A stretch of DNA of 64,000 nt from Flammeovirga yaeyamensis (GTDB taxonomy: Bacteria > Bacteroidota > Bacteroidia > Cytophagales > Flammeovirgaceae): assembly GCF_018736045.1 (NCBI RefSeq), contig NZ_CP076132.1, forward strand, positions 4,742,501-4,806,500, read 5' to 3'. The notes under the pieces were generated by a model, which was not told where the DNA came from, made no database searches, and worked only from the letters and a program-made list of their open reading frames with translations. The position numbers were made by a program, and so were the translations under genes. Each line of letters begins with the position of its first letter. Within the stretch, counting starts at the first letter, position 1. Below, in pieces: positions 17,586 to 25,906 of this stretch.

Positions 17586-18995
17586 CTACTTTTTGTCGAT
17601 GAATAACGTTTCCATTTCTTCTAATGTTTTTCCTTTCGTTTCAGGCACATATTTCCAAACAAATAGGATGGTTACCAAACACATCGAACCGTACACCCAG
17701 AAAGGTACTCCCCCATGGAAATTGTCGAACAAGTATTGGTTGTCCATCATCATTGGGAAAGTTTGAGAGACGATGAAGTTAAAAATCCATTGTGCTGCTA
17801 CAGCAATCGATAGACCCACGCCTCTAATTTGATTTGGCATAATCTCGGATAATAATACCCATACAATTGGTCCTAAAGACAAAGCAAAACAAGCGATGTA
17901 ACCTAGAACAAATACCAACAACCAAACATCTGTATTTTGGAAATAAGCCGCTGTACCAATGGCTGTGATACAAATACCCATTCCGGCAGAACCAATAATC
18001 ATTAGTGGTTTTCTACCAAATCTATCTACTGAGAAGATGGCTACTACTGTGAATAATAAATTGACAGCCCCTACTACAATAGTTTGTAATAATGCAGTGT
18101 CTGTATTCCCGCCTCCAATTTTCTTGAAGATCTCTGGTGCGTAATACAAGAAAACATTGATACCTGTTACTTGTTGGAATACCGATAAGGCTACTCCAAC
18201 AAATACAATAAACAGGTAAGGTTGTTTGAAAACACTCGCTTTTTCTTGATTGTTATCCGATGCAATCGATAACTTAATATCGTTTAATGATGTAGTTGGC
18301 GTTTCTGAAATATGATTTAAAATGCCTGCGGCTTCTTCGTCTCTTCCTTTCATTGCCAACCATCTTGGACTTTCTGGTACTAAGAATAATAGGAAAGTAA
18401 ATGATAATGCTGGAATACATTCCGATGCAAACATCCATCTCCAACCTGTTGAATCGTTCCATGAAGTATCCCCTTGACCTGCAATGAAATAGTTCACAAA
18501 ATAAACCACCAACATACCAAAAATGATGGCGAATTGATTACAAGACACCAATCGTCCTCTATATTCTGAAGGGGCAATTTCGGCGATATACATCGGCGAC
18601 AACATCGATGCGATACCTACTCCAATGCCTCCAATAATTCTATAAATAATAAAAGTGGTAAAAGCGTCTGGTATTGCTGACCCAAATGCAGATATGGTGA
18701 ACAAAACACCTGCAATAATCAACGACTTTTTACGACCTAAACTTGTAGCCATTTTACCAGCTACTGCGGCACCAATAATACAACCAATTAAGGCAGATGA
18801 TGCTGCAAAACCTTTTTCTGCTGCAGTCAGAGAAAAGAATGTTTGTAAGGATCCAATTGCTCCCGAAATCACGGCAGTATCGTATCCAAAAAGTAACCCT
18901 CCTAAAGCTGCAACAAGCGTTACTTTAATGACGAAAGCAAAATCAACTTTTCCCTCAGCGGAAGCTACTTTGTTTTCTTCTATAATGTTTTCCAT
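17586..18995 (-). CDS. xylE: Xylose/proton symporter, MFS sugar porter family
   Basis: 469 residues with about twelve membrane segments. Sugar porter signatures are present: GYDTAVISGA in TM1, GRKKS after TM2, PESPRWL after TM6, QQVTGIN in TM7, and PETKGKTLEEME at the C-terminus. The QQ-TGIN and TM10 (PIVWVLLSEIMP) motifs match XylE/GLUT-type binding residues. It lies between xylA and xylB, so D-xylose is the likely substrate, though arabinose or glucose cannot be excluded. Confidence 0.9.
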   Translation of the reverse strand: MENIIEENKVASAEGKVDFAFVIKVTLVAALGGLLFGYDTAVISGAIGSLQTFFSLTAAEKGFAASSALIGCIIGAAVAGKMATSLGRKKSLIIAGVLFTISAFGSAIPDAFTTFIIYRIIGGIGVGIASMLSPMYIAEIAPSEYRGRLVSCNQFAIIFGMLVVYFVNYFIAGQGDTSWNDSTGWRWMFASECIPALSFTFLLFLVPESPRWLAMKGRDEEAAGILNHISETPTTSLNDIKLSIASDNNQEKASVFKQPYLFIVFVGVALSVFQQVTGINVFLYYAPEIFKKIGGGNTDTALLQTIVVGAVNLLFTVVAIFSVDRFGRKPLMIIGSAGMGICITAIGTAAYFQNTDVWLLVFVLGYIACFALSLGPIVWVLLSEIMPNQIRGVGLSIAVAAQWIFNFIVSQTFPMMMDNQYLFDNFHGGVPFWVYGSMCLVTILFVWKYVPETKGKTLEEMETLFIDKK

Positions 18996-19129
18996 ATTAT
19001 AATTCTGTAATAATCAGTTAATCATTTCATTGTAAGTGATTGAAAGGTTCACTCCCACCTTATAGTAATGTATAGTTCTTCAATGCCCAGATCAGGAGGC
19101 ATTTGTAAATTAAAAAGAGAGTTGTAATA

Positions 19130-19162
19130 AGCTAACACAAGGAGAAACTCCATGCGTTAGCT
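19130..19162 (-). other. Intercistronic hairpin between xylA and xylE
   Basis: AGCTAAC (19130-19136) pairs with GTTAGCT (19156-19162), and inside it GGAG pairs with CTCC. The minus-strand stem is followed by TTATTACAACTC, without a strong T run. It probably protects the xylA message or partly ends transcription, giving more XylA than transporter. A shorter hairpin (AATGCC/GGCATT) lies at 19082-19103. Confidence 0.55.
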
Positions 19163-19192
19163 GTCCACTGTATATACTTAACTTTGAAATGC

Positions 19193-20542
19193 TTAGATAT
19201 ACATATTGATCAAGTTTTCTAGGTATTCCTGTCTACCACTTGTAGGTACAGGCTCACCAGTTTTGATCGCAATGTTACGCAAGTCTTCTAAAGACAATTT
19301 ACCGTCTTCGAACAACTTACCTTCTCCACTATCAAACGATGAATAACGATCTGCTCTTACTTTATTGTATTCAGAGTTTTCTAAGATATCGTTTGCAATT
19401 AATAGTGCTCTAGCGAATACATCCATACCACCAATGTGAGCATAGAACATATCTACTAAATCAGTTGAATTTCTTCTTACTTTCGCATCGAAGTTTACTC
19501 CACCACCTTGGAAACCGCCAGCAGGAAGAATAATTAGCATTGCTTCGATTACTTCATATAAGTTGTTAGGGAATTGATCTGTATCCCATCCGTTTTGGTA
19601 ATCACCACGGTTGGCATCAATCGATCCTAATTTTCCAGCATCTACTGCCACTTGTAATTCGTGTGTAAATGTATGGTTGGCTAAAGTAGCGTGGTTTACT
19701 TCTAGGTTTAAATAGAAGTCATCTGCTAAACCGTACTTTTCTAAGAAACCTAATACAGTAGCTGAATCGAAATCGTATTGATGTTTCGATGGCTCAGCTG
19801 GCTTAGGCTCAATAAAGAAGTTACCTTTAAATCCTTGCTTACGCGCATAGTCTCTCGCCATAGTAAGGAATTGTGCCATGTGCTCTTGCTCACGTTTCAT
19901 GTCCGTGTTCAATAAACTCATGTAACCTTCTCTACCTCCCCAGAATACGTAGTTTTCACCACCTAATTCGATGGTTGCGTCTAAAGCGTTTTTCACTTGA
20001 GTACCCGCTTGTGCTACTACCGAGAAATCTGGGTTAGTAGACGCACCGTTCATATATCTTGGATTAGAAAATGCATTGGCAGTACCCCAAAGTAGTTTTA
20101 CTCCAGAAGCTGCTTGCTTCTCTTTTGCATAATCTACAATTGCTTGTAATCTTTTTTCAGATTCCAATACTGATGATCCTTCGTCCACTAAATCGAAATC
20201 GTGGAAACAGTAATAAGGAAGACCTAGTTTAGTGAAGAATTCAAAAGCGAAATCCATTTTCATTTTTGCTTTCTCGATAGGATCCGCTACGTTACGGTAA
20301 GGGAATAATCTTGTACCAGGACCAAATGGATCGCTACCTTCGCCACACATGTTGTGCCAGTAAGCACCCGCAAACTTGAAGTGCTCCTTCATTGTTTTAC
20401 CTGCTACAACTCTGTTTTCATCATAAAAACGAAATGCAAGTGGATTCTTAGATTCTGGTCCTTCGTATTTGATTTTATCGATCCCTTTAAAAAATTCCTG
20501 ATCGCCAAATACTACTTTTGATTCTACTGTTGATTCTAACAT
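19193..20542 (-). CDS. xylA: Xylose isomerase
   Basis: Converts D-xylose to D-xylulose using two divalent metal ions, cytoplasmic tetramer. The 449-residue length marks the longer class II form common in Bacteroidota. The catalytic pair H114 and D117 lies in [11 protein letters not shown]; metal-site motifs [18 protein letters not shown] and [11 protein letters not shown] are present. It is the first gene of the xyl operon, with a 197-base spacer holding a hairpin before xylE. Its upstream region lacks the 18-bp motif found at the polysaccharide genes, so it may respond to a different regulator. Confidence 0.97.
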   Translation of the reverse strand: MLESTVESKVVFGDQEFFKGIDKIKYEGPESKNPLAFRFYDENRVVAGKTMKEHFKFAGAYWHNMCGEGSDPFGPGTRLFPYRNVADPIEKAKMKMDFAFEFFTKLGLPYYCFHDFDLVDEGSSVLESEKRLQAIVDYAKEKQAASGVKLLWGTANAFSNPRYMNGASTNPDFSVVAQAGTQVKNALDATIELGGENYVFWGGREGYMSLLNTDMKREQEHMAQFLTMARDYARKQGFKGNFFIEPKPAEPSKHQYDFDSATVLGFLEKYGLADDFYLNLEVNHATLANHTFTHELQVAVDAGKLGSIDANRGDYQNGWDTDQFPNNLYEVIEAMLIILPAGGFQGGGVNFDAKVRRNSTDLVDMFYAHIGGMDVFARALLIANDILENSEYNKVRADRYSSFDSGEGKLFEDGKLSLEDLRNIAIKTGEPVPTSGRQEYLENLINMYI

Positions 20543-20872
20543 ATCTGTATTAGTTTTTTCTTTGTTGTCTAAAAAATGTCTGCTGCTAACGAAATAATAG
20601 TTGTATGTAACTCTTGTCTTTCATCTCATACAATTGTCTCTAGGACACTTGCTAGTTAGCTAGTAATGTGTGTTTTGGTCAAATTTTGACATAAAAATCT
20701 CGATTGAAACCGTGTTCGCAACCGCTCCCGGAAAAGTTGTGACACCTATTTTTATGAATAATTCGGTTTTTTTTTAAATGAAAATGCTAAAGGATTTCAA
20801 AAGAAAAACCTTCTATTTTTTAATTCGTATGTGCTATTATATCTCTATCAAAAAATGAATTACTCTTAATCT
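20543..20872 (-). promoter_or_regulatory. xylA upstream region with a candidate operator
   Basis: This 330-base gap contains no gene. GTCAAATTTTGAC (20677-20689) is a perfect 13-base palindrome, 135 bases before the xylA start, and a possible operator for a dedicated xylose regulator. An imperfect stem (ACAC...GTGT around GCTAGTTAGC) lies at 20644-20670. A short CG-centred sequence near 20705-20718 is only weakly symmetric. No TAnnTTTG element was found. Confidence 0.35.
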
Positions 20873-21019
20873 ATGATCGAAAAAATTAAAACCTTCTTTT
20901 CTTATGTAATTGGTGGATTAGAATTTCTGGAACCTATTTACTATTTGATACAAATTGTGAGTACAGCAGTCATGTGGATTGTTCAAGGTATTCTTTTTCT
21001 TGCTAGTTTGTTTTCTTAA
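20873..21019 (+). CDS. Possible small membrane protein, 48 residues
   Basis: An open frame from ATG at 20873 to TAA at 21017-21019 encodes a short protein beginning MIEKIKTFFSYVIGGL. Residues about 22-46 are hydrophobic (IYYLIQIVSTAVMWIVQGILFLASLF), enough for one membrane helix, after a short charged start. It lies between xylA and the GH26 lipoprotein gene on the opposite strand to both. I recognise no family, and codon use cannot be judged in so short a frame. It could be a real single-pass peptide or chance. Confidence 0.35.
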   Translation: MIEKIKTFFSYVIGGLEFLEPIYYLIQIVSTAVMWIVQGILFLASLFS

Positions 21020-21042
21020 TCAGGTTATGGATATGAATCAGC

Positions 21043-21073
21043 AAAAAAAAATGCCACCCAAAATGGATGGCAT
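21043..21073 (-). terminator. Terminator of the GH26 lipoprotein gene
   Basis: On the minus strand GGATGGCAT-like arms (21073-21065 and 21059-21051, one wobble) are followed by a run of T (complement of 21050-21043). Confidence 0.7.
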
Positions 21074-21096
21074 TTATCTATAGCTATTATCAACCT

Positions 21097-22248
21097 TTAT
21101 AAACTTTTTTGTAAGTCCGAATATAAAGTAGGTGATGACATCACATAATTACTTTTTGATATCTCCTTTTCCCACTTCTCTTTTAATTCTTTGTTTTCTT
21201 GTAATCGAGCATCGATACCCTTAAAGGTCGGGTTATCCTTCCACATAGGGTGTGCCTTCCAATTGCAATTAATATATGATATCGCTTTTACCGTTTTAGG
21301 ATGATCATGAATGGTCTTGAAAAACGGAGTAAACCATTTGTTCCATGCCAATTGAGCATCTTCAGGATTATTGAAATCCATAGGTAATGTAAGATTATCA
21401 AACTTCATGTTTGGACCAGATACTGAGGCAGAAGCTTCTGCAATAAATACAGGTTTCCCTTTTTTCTTCGCAAATTCAATCATTTCTTGTTCTCTCCAAC
21501 GCGCAAAGAAAGAGAACGAACACCAGTCTACATAATCGTCACCAGGGTACCATTCTTCTAGTTGATCCGGTGTAGAAACAAATCCAGTAGATTGCCACAC
21601 AAAGGCAACATTCTCCACACCCATATCATCCATAATGTCCTTCACCCTACGGTAAGCTTTCAGATAGTTTTCTTTTTCGTAATGGTTCCAAGGGTGTCCA
21701 TCAAACTCATATCCTATTCTCAGGAAAACAGGTCTTGGAGCTAAGGATTGTAAAAAAGAACCCAATTCTTTTATCATTTCATCATGTACTCCATTGGCTA
21801 CTTTATCTTCATGTCCTACCATACCGAGGCCAATAGCCAAGCACATGTTTGCATAATCAGGATCGTTAAGTTGTAACGACATATTACTATCATTATCACC
21901 CCAATTATCTGTTGATGTTATTCCATCTAATCCTTTATGTACAAATCCAAAAGTGGTATCACCGGGAGTTAAAAATGAGTAAGCTGTAAACCCTGCCGGT
22001 CTTCTATCAAAATGATCCAAGTACCCATCATTGTATTTTTCTAGACCTCCTATGGCAGAAAGTTCTTGTCCAATAAAAACCAAAACCTTTCCATCTTCAG
22101 GTTCAAACTTGGCTCTTATTTTTTTAGAGGAGTTGATATTAGGTGGGCTCAATGAGGCCTCCTGTATATTATTTGATTTTTCTGATTGATCACATCCCAT
22201 AATACCAATTAAGGAACAGACCAACCATCCTAAAACGATTCTATACAT
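21097..22248 (-). CDS. GH26 lipoprotein, beta-1,3-xylanase-like
   Basis: Probable endo-acting glycoside hydrolase of clan GH-A, surface or periplasmic. The signal ends in lipobox IGIMGC (Cys19). The family GH26 pair is visible: acid/base E181 in LRIGYEFDG and nucleophile E271 in PVFIAEAS. Blocks RPAGFTAY, EEWYPGDDYVDW and AISYINCNW resemble, from memory, marine GH26 beta-1,3-xylanases rather than beta-mannanases. A paralogue at 25907-27214 is secreted instead. The gene is divergent from a PhyH gene, and the 18-bp locus motif lies 148 bases upstream. Mannanase remains the main alternative. Confidence 0.8.
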   Translation of the reverse strand: MYRIVLGWLVCSLIGIMGCDQSEKSNNIQEASLSPPNINSSKKIRAKFEPEDGKVLVFIGQELSAIGGLEKYNDGYLDHFDRRPAGFTAYSFLTPGDTTFGFVHKGLDGITSTDNWGDNDSNMSLQLNDPDYANMCLAIGLGMVGHEDKVANGVHDEMIKELGSFLQSLAPRPVFLRIGYEFDGHPWNHYEKENYLKAYRRVKDIMDDMGVENVAFVWQSTGFVSTPDQLEEWYPGDDYVDWCSFSFFARWREQEMIEFAKKKGKPVFIAEASASVSGPNMKFDNLTLPMDFNNPEDAQLAWNKWFTPFFKTIHDHPKTVKAISYINCNWKAHPMWKDNPTFKGIDARLQENKELKEKWEKEISKSNYVMSSPTLYSDLQKSL

Positions 22249-22395
22249 CTGTTTTCTTGTTTAGATTTTGGGTGACTAACCCATTCGTATTTCTATTTTT
22301 CATCATAGAAATTAGTCGATTCACTTCTTTCTCTTCGTTCATTCAAATTTGATGAATTTTTAATGTTTTATCGTTACTACAAATACTCTGATAGG

Positions 22396-22413
22396 TACTT
22401 CACCACTACGTCA
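22396..22413 (+). promoter_or_regulatory. Locus operator motif, site A (GH26 / PhyH divergent promoter)
   Basis: TACTTCA-CCA-CTACGTCA, two direct half-sites 11 bases apart. It lies midway between the divergent starts, 148 bases from the GH26 gene and 150 from the PhyH gene. The other sites are at 23295, 33807 and 37776. The remainder of 22249-22562 shows no gene. Confidence 0.65.
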
Positions 22414-22562
22414 AAACCCCTGTAGGACTCATAAAAAGAGAGTTTTATCAAACAATCCTACTACTTTGTGATGTGTTTTTTCATTTCGTTACTTCTTATT
22501 AATCATCAGCTCTTTTTCGATTCAATCAATTGATAAAGACAAAAAACATTAGAATTATTACT

Positions 22563-23267
22563 ATGGAAATTAAACAACTTGCAGAGCAATTCTGGGCAAA
22601 TGGATACGTGGTTATCGAAGATTATTTTTCTGAAGAAATGATGGATAGTCTGAACGATAAAATTATCCGTCATTTTGGTATGAATCCAGATTTTGAGCAC
22701 AACGATGAGTTCTTAGATAAATCGGCAACAGAAGTGGTGCCTTGGTTCCCTGAAAGAGAAAATGAATTTGCTTTCCGCCCAATCAACGATGATCCTTTGA
22801 TGCAAAACCTAACTAAAGAAATTCTTGGAGAGGAATGGAACGAATTGTATTGTATGATTATGTTTTCTAAAAAAGGAACCAAAGGACAAGCATGGCATCA
22901 AGACTGCCCACCAGAAAACAAATCACAATTTAATCTGAACCGCTTAGTGTATACTCATGATATTACTGATGAGATTGGGGGACAAACACTAGTGGTACCG
23001 GGAACACATAAACATGGTGAAATATCAGCCGGTATTCCTGATGAAGCGTTGGAGAATCAAATTGTCTTGACTCCTAAAAAAGGAACTGTTGTATTATTAC
23101 ACGGGCATTGCTGGCACAGAGTATTACCTATCAAAGGAACTTACAGGGTTTCTACCAATTTTAGAGCAATGCCAAAAGACACGCCGGAAGATATTACAGA
23201 CATTGCAGTATATAGAAACATGAGATATAAATTCTCTACTTCTGAAGTAGTAGAAGAAAGAGTATAA
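22563..23267 (+). CDS. Phytanoyl-CoA dioxygenase (PhyH) family oxygenase
   Basis: Predicted Fe(II)/2-oxoglutarate-dependent oxygenase, cytoplasmic (no signal peptide). The iron-binding triad is visible: HQD in KGQAWHQDCPP and the distal histidine in HGHCWHRVLP, with a 2-oxoglutarate-binding Arg probably in TYRVSTNFR. The start was set at 22563 (234 residues) because the frame upstream to 22530 lies in spacer sequence and family members begin close to MEIKQLAEQFWANGY. PhyH proteins hydroxylate many small molecules and the substrate is unknown. Its divergence from a GH26 gene around operator site A ties it to the polysaccharide locus, which is unusual. Confidence 0.85.
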   Translation: MEIKQLAEQFWANGYVVIEDYFSEEMMDSLNDKIIRHFGMNPDFEHNDEFLDKSATEVVPWFPERENEFAFRPINDDPLMQNLTKEILGEEWNELYCMIMFSKKGTKGQAWHQDCPPENKSQFNLNRLVYTHDITDEIGGQTLVVPGTHKHGEISAGIPDEALENQIVLTPKKGTVVLLHGHCWHRVLPIKGTYRVSTNFRAMPKDTPEDITDIAVYRNMRYKFSTSEVVEERV

Positions 23268-23294
23268 TTCTATTTCTTAATCTCTTTTCTTTCT

Positions 23295-23312
23295 TACTTC
23301 AAGGCTACTTCA
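23295..23312 (+). promoter_or_regulatory. Locus operator motif, site D (clan GH-A hydrolase gene)
   Basis: TACTTCA-AGG-CTACTTCA, two identical 7-base half-sites 11 bases apart, 170 bases before the downstream start codon. It differs from the other sites only by T for G in the second half. A perfect 12-base palindrome (ACTACATGTAGT, 23313-23324) touches it. Confidence 0.6.
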
Positions 23313-23481
23313 ACTACATGTAGTCCAATCAATAAGTGAGATTTTACAATTAATGTGAGTTATATTATATGATGTCTTGATACAAGCATCTCATTAATGT
23401 ATCAACACAAACTTATGTTTCACTATTTTCTCTCTCCCACATCTAAGGCATTAGGTGTGGGATTATTAATTTAAAATAAAT

Positions 23482-24774
23482 ATGAAAAAAATATTCTTCT
23501 TTTTATGGATGATTTTATCGATAAAAGGATTCTCTCAACAGCAGAATAAAAGACTTGACATATTCTATAACGACGGTTTCTTTATCAAAGGAGCTGGAAT
23601 TGATAACAATGGTCCTCAGTACTTTAAGGCGTTTGCTGATGCCGGTGGTAATGCCTTTAGAACTTGGAGAAGCAGTAATGCCAACTCAGAATTTGATTCA
23701 GCAAGAAAATATCAATTAAAAGTCGCTTTAGGTATAGAAGTAGGTCAAGAATTACATGGTTTTGACTACAATGATACAAAGGCAGTTAAACAACAGTTTA
23801 ATTTAATCAAAGCTAAGATTGATAAATATAAAGATGAACCCCAATTATTATGCTGGGTAGTGGGGAACGAATTGAACTTATTATTTGATGAAAATGGTGG
23901 GCTAGGTAATGTAAACCCCAAAGTATATGATGCTTTAGAAGAAATTGTTCGATATATACATCAAGTAGATTCTATACACCCTGTTACTACTACCTTTGCA
24001 GGAATTATTCCTACTCACGTTAAAGTGGTATCAGAAAGGTGTCCTTCCTTAGATTTCTATTCTTTTCAAATTTATGGTGGGCTACAAACTCTTCCTCAAG
24101 ACATAGAAAAATTATCATTAAATAAACCGTATATCATTTCTGAATATGGACCACTAGGACACTGGGAAAGGCCAAGTACCTCATGGAATAGAGAAATTGA
24201 GGAAACTAGTAAAGAAAAATCTGAAGGGCTGACACAACGTATTCAATCAGGGTTTATTGAGAACACTAATCCTTTGTTCCTTGGTGGTTTTGCCTTTCTA
24301 TGGGGTCAAAAACAGGAAAGAACACCTACTTGGTATGGTATGTTTCTCCCCACCGGAGAATGTGATGCAAGAGTAGATGTGCTCACTGAGTATTGGTCGG
24401 GTAAAGTCCCTAATAACTATGCTCCTTTGGTGAGCACTATTACGCTAAATGACAAATCTGCTACAGATAACATTATCATAAAGGAGGCTGAAACATGTAC
24501 CGCCAATATTGATGTTACCGATCCTGATAATGATCCTTTACTCTACAAATGGGAGTTATTAGGGGAGGTAAAAGAGAAAAGTGAAGGAGGAGCTTATGAA
24601 GCAAAGCCTAAAGTTTATCCTTTAGAAATACTTGCAGACAATGGGTCATCTATTACGTTTAAACTCCCTGATAATAACGGCGAATATAGACTCTTTGCCT
24701 ACGTATTTGATGGTAATGGGAAAGTCGGAACGGCTAATATCCCTTTTATGGTTGATTTATCTAAAATAAAATAG
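23482..24774 (+). CDS. Secreted clan GH-A glycoside hydrolase with C-terminal Ig-like domain
   Basis: The signal peptide (first 18 or so residues, ending GFSQ) sends the protein out of the cytoplasm. Residues about 25-315 form a TIM barrel of the GH2/GH5 type: acid/base E130 in WVVGNELN and nucleophile E221 in YIISEYGPLG. Residues about 325-428 look like an Ig/cadherin-like beta-sandwich (DVTDPDNDPLLYKWELLG). I cannot assign a GH family with confidence. The position between two GH26 enzymes and the shared operator site D argue for a role on the same glycan, for example trimming oligosaccharides. There is no T9SS tail and no lipobox, so it is probably periplasmic. Confidence 0.75.
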   Translation: MKKIFFFLWMILSIKGFSQQQNKRLDIFYNDGFFIKGAGIDNNGPQYFKAFADAGGNAFRTWRSSNANSEFDSARKYQLKVALGIEVGQELHGFDYNDTKAVKQQFNLIKAKIDKYKDEPQLLCWVVGNELNLLFDENGGLGNVNPKVYDALEEIVRYIHQVDSIHPVTTTFAGIIPTHVKVVSERCPSLDFYSFQIYGGLQTLPQDIEKLSLNKPYIISEYGPLGHWERPSTSWNREIEETSKEKSEGLTQRIQSGFIENTNPLFLGGFAFLWGQKQERTPTWYGMFLPTGECDARVDVLTEYWSGKVPNNYAPLVSTITLNDKSATDNIIIKEAETCTANIDVTDPDNDPLLYKWELLGEVKEKSEGGAYEAKPKVYPLEILADNGSSITFKLPDNNGEYRLFAYVFDGNGKVGTANIPFMVDLSKIK

Positions 24775-24801
24775 AGGTTGAATCAAAATGACTCAACCTC
24801 T
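24773..24801 (+). terminator. Hairpin after the clan GH-A hydrolase gene
   Basis: AGAGGTTGA (24773-24781) pairs with TCAACCTCT (24793-24801), overlapping the stop codon. The T run after it is weak. A second, longer-looped stem (TGAGTT 24834-24839 / AACTCA 24860-24865, then six T) follows and may complete termination from both sides. Confidence 0.5.
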
Positions 24802-24895
24802 TGGATTTACAATAATGATAAATAAGTAAAATATGAGTTCGATAAAAATATTTTCAGCAAACTCATTTTTTCTATTGGTGGTTTATACTAATAAT

Positions 24896-25795
24896 TTACT
24901 GTCCACTGATCATTTGATCTTTAATTTCTTCCGGTAATTGATCTATTTTCCAATCAAGTTTTTTTGATAATTTGAGTTGGGATTTTTCTGCTGTCGAATT
25001 TATTTCCAAAGTACCCAACCCTTCTAAAAGAGGATCGATAACGGTACGTAATTTTCTTTTTTCTTTTGGTGTTTCTATCAGTTGAACCAATGCATTTGCT
25101 AGAATTTGAGGTGAGGGCAAGAAGTCTTTATCTTCTCCTTTTTTCCCCCACACCTTTTCGGGAAGATCTTTTAAGTCTCCGTAAGTTGCTATTCTATCGG
25201 TATCATTCGGTCCAGTTTGTGTTTTTTCAAAACTGGTACTAAACCCTCCTGCCTCGACTAGTAATACATCAATTCCTAAAGGTTTAAGTTCATAATGATA
25301 ACTTTCTGTCAGTCCTTCCAAGGCAAATTTTGTTGCTGTATAAATTCCTGAATATGGGAATACCACTCTGCCTTGAATACTAGAAATATTGATGATTGTT
25401 CCTTGATTTTTCTGTCGCATATGAGGTAGAATAGCTTTCATCATTCGTTGTATACCAAAGACATTTACATCAAACATTCTTTCTGTTTGAGACATGGTAA
25501 ATGTTTCTGTCCAGCCTGTTCCTCCTACACCTGCATTATTGATGACCACATCAATATTGCCTACCAATTGCAAAGCATTTTTTACTGCCTCATCAATTGA
25601 TAATTGATTGGTGACATCAAGAGGTAGAATAATTAGTTTACCTTTTGTTTGAGTAGCGAAAACGTTCAGTTCCTCCACTGCTTTTATCCCTTTCACTGCT
25701 CTCATTGTTGCAATTACTGTATCACCTTTTTTTAATAAAGCTTCTGCAGTAAATCGACCAATACCTTTGCTACAACCTGTTACTAGTACATTCAT
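24896..25795 (-). CDS. Short-chain dehydrogenase/reductase
   Basis: Classical SDR (299 residues), cytoplasmic NAD(P)-dependent oxidoreductase. The cofactor motif TGCSKGIG (6-13), NNAG (87-90), and catalytic S139, Y152 and K156 (YTATK) are all present. The start VLVTGCSKGIG leaves no room for a signal. It sits 111 bases downstream of the secreted GH26 gene on the same strand, so it could be the last gene of the SusC operon, or have its own promoter. The substrate is unknown; SDRs of this type often act on ketones or sugars, but nothing in the sequence decides it. Confidence 0.85.
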   Translation of the reverse strand: MNVLVTGCSKGIGRFTAEALLKKGDTVIATMRAVKGIKAVEELNVFATQTKGKLIILPLDVTNQLSIDEAVKNALQLVGNIDVVINNAGVGGTGWTETFTMSQTERMFDVNVFGIQRMMKAILPHMRQKNQGTIINISSIQGRVVFPYSGIYTATKFALEGLTESYHYELKPLGIDVLLVEAGGFSTSFEKTQTGPNDTDRIATYGDLKDLPEKVWGKKGEDKDFLPSPQILANALVQLIETPKEKRKLRTVIDPLLEGLGTLEINSTAEKSQLKLSKKLDWKIDQLPEEIKDQMISGQ

Positions 25796-25906
25796 AAATT
25801 CTTGTAAATTTTAAAATCAAAAAAATAGCTTTGTCTTCAATTGTTGTCATTTCTAAAAGCCTATGATAGTTTTATTTATCATGTACCGTAACAGGTTGGC
25901 AAGGAT

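Noticed and set aside
20702-20724. CG-centred near-palindrome upstream of xylA as a LacI-type operator
   Set aside because: Only the sequence GAAnnCGnnTTC is symmetric; too weak to call without comparative data.
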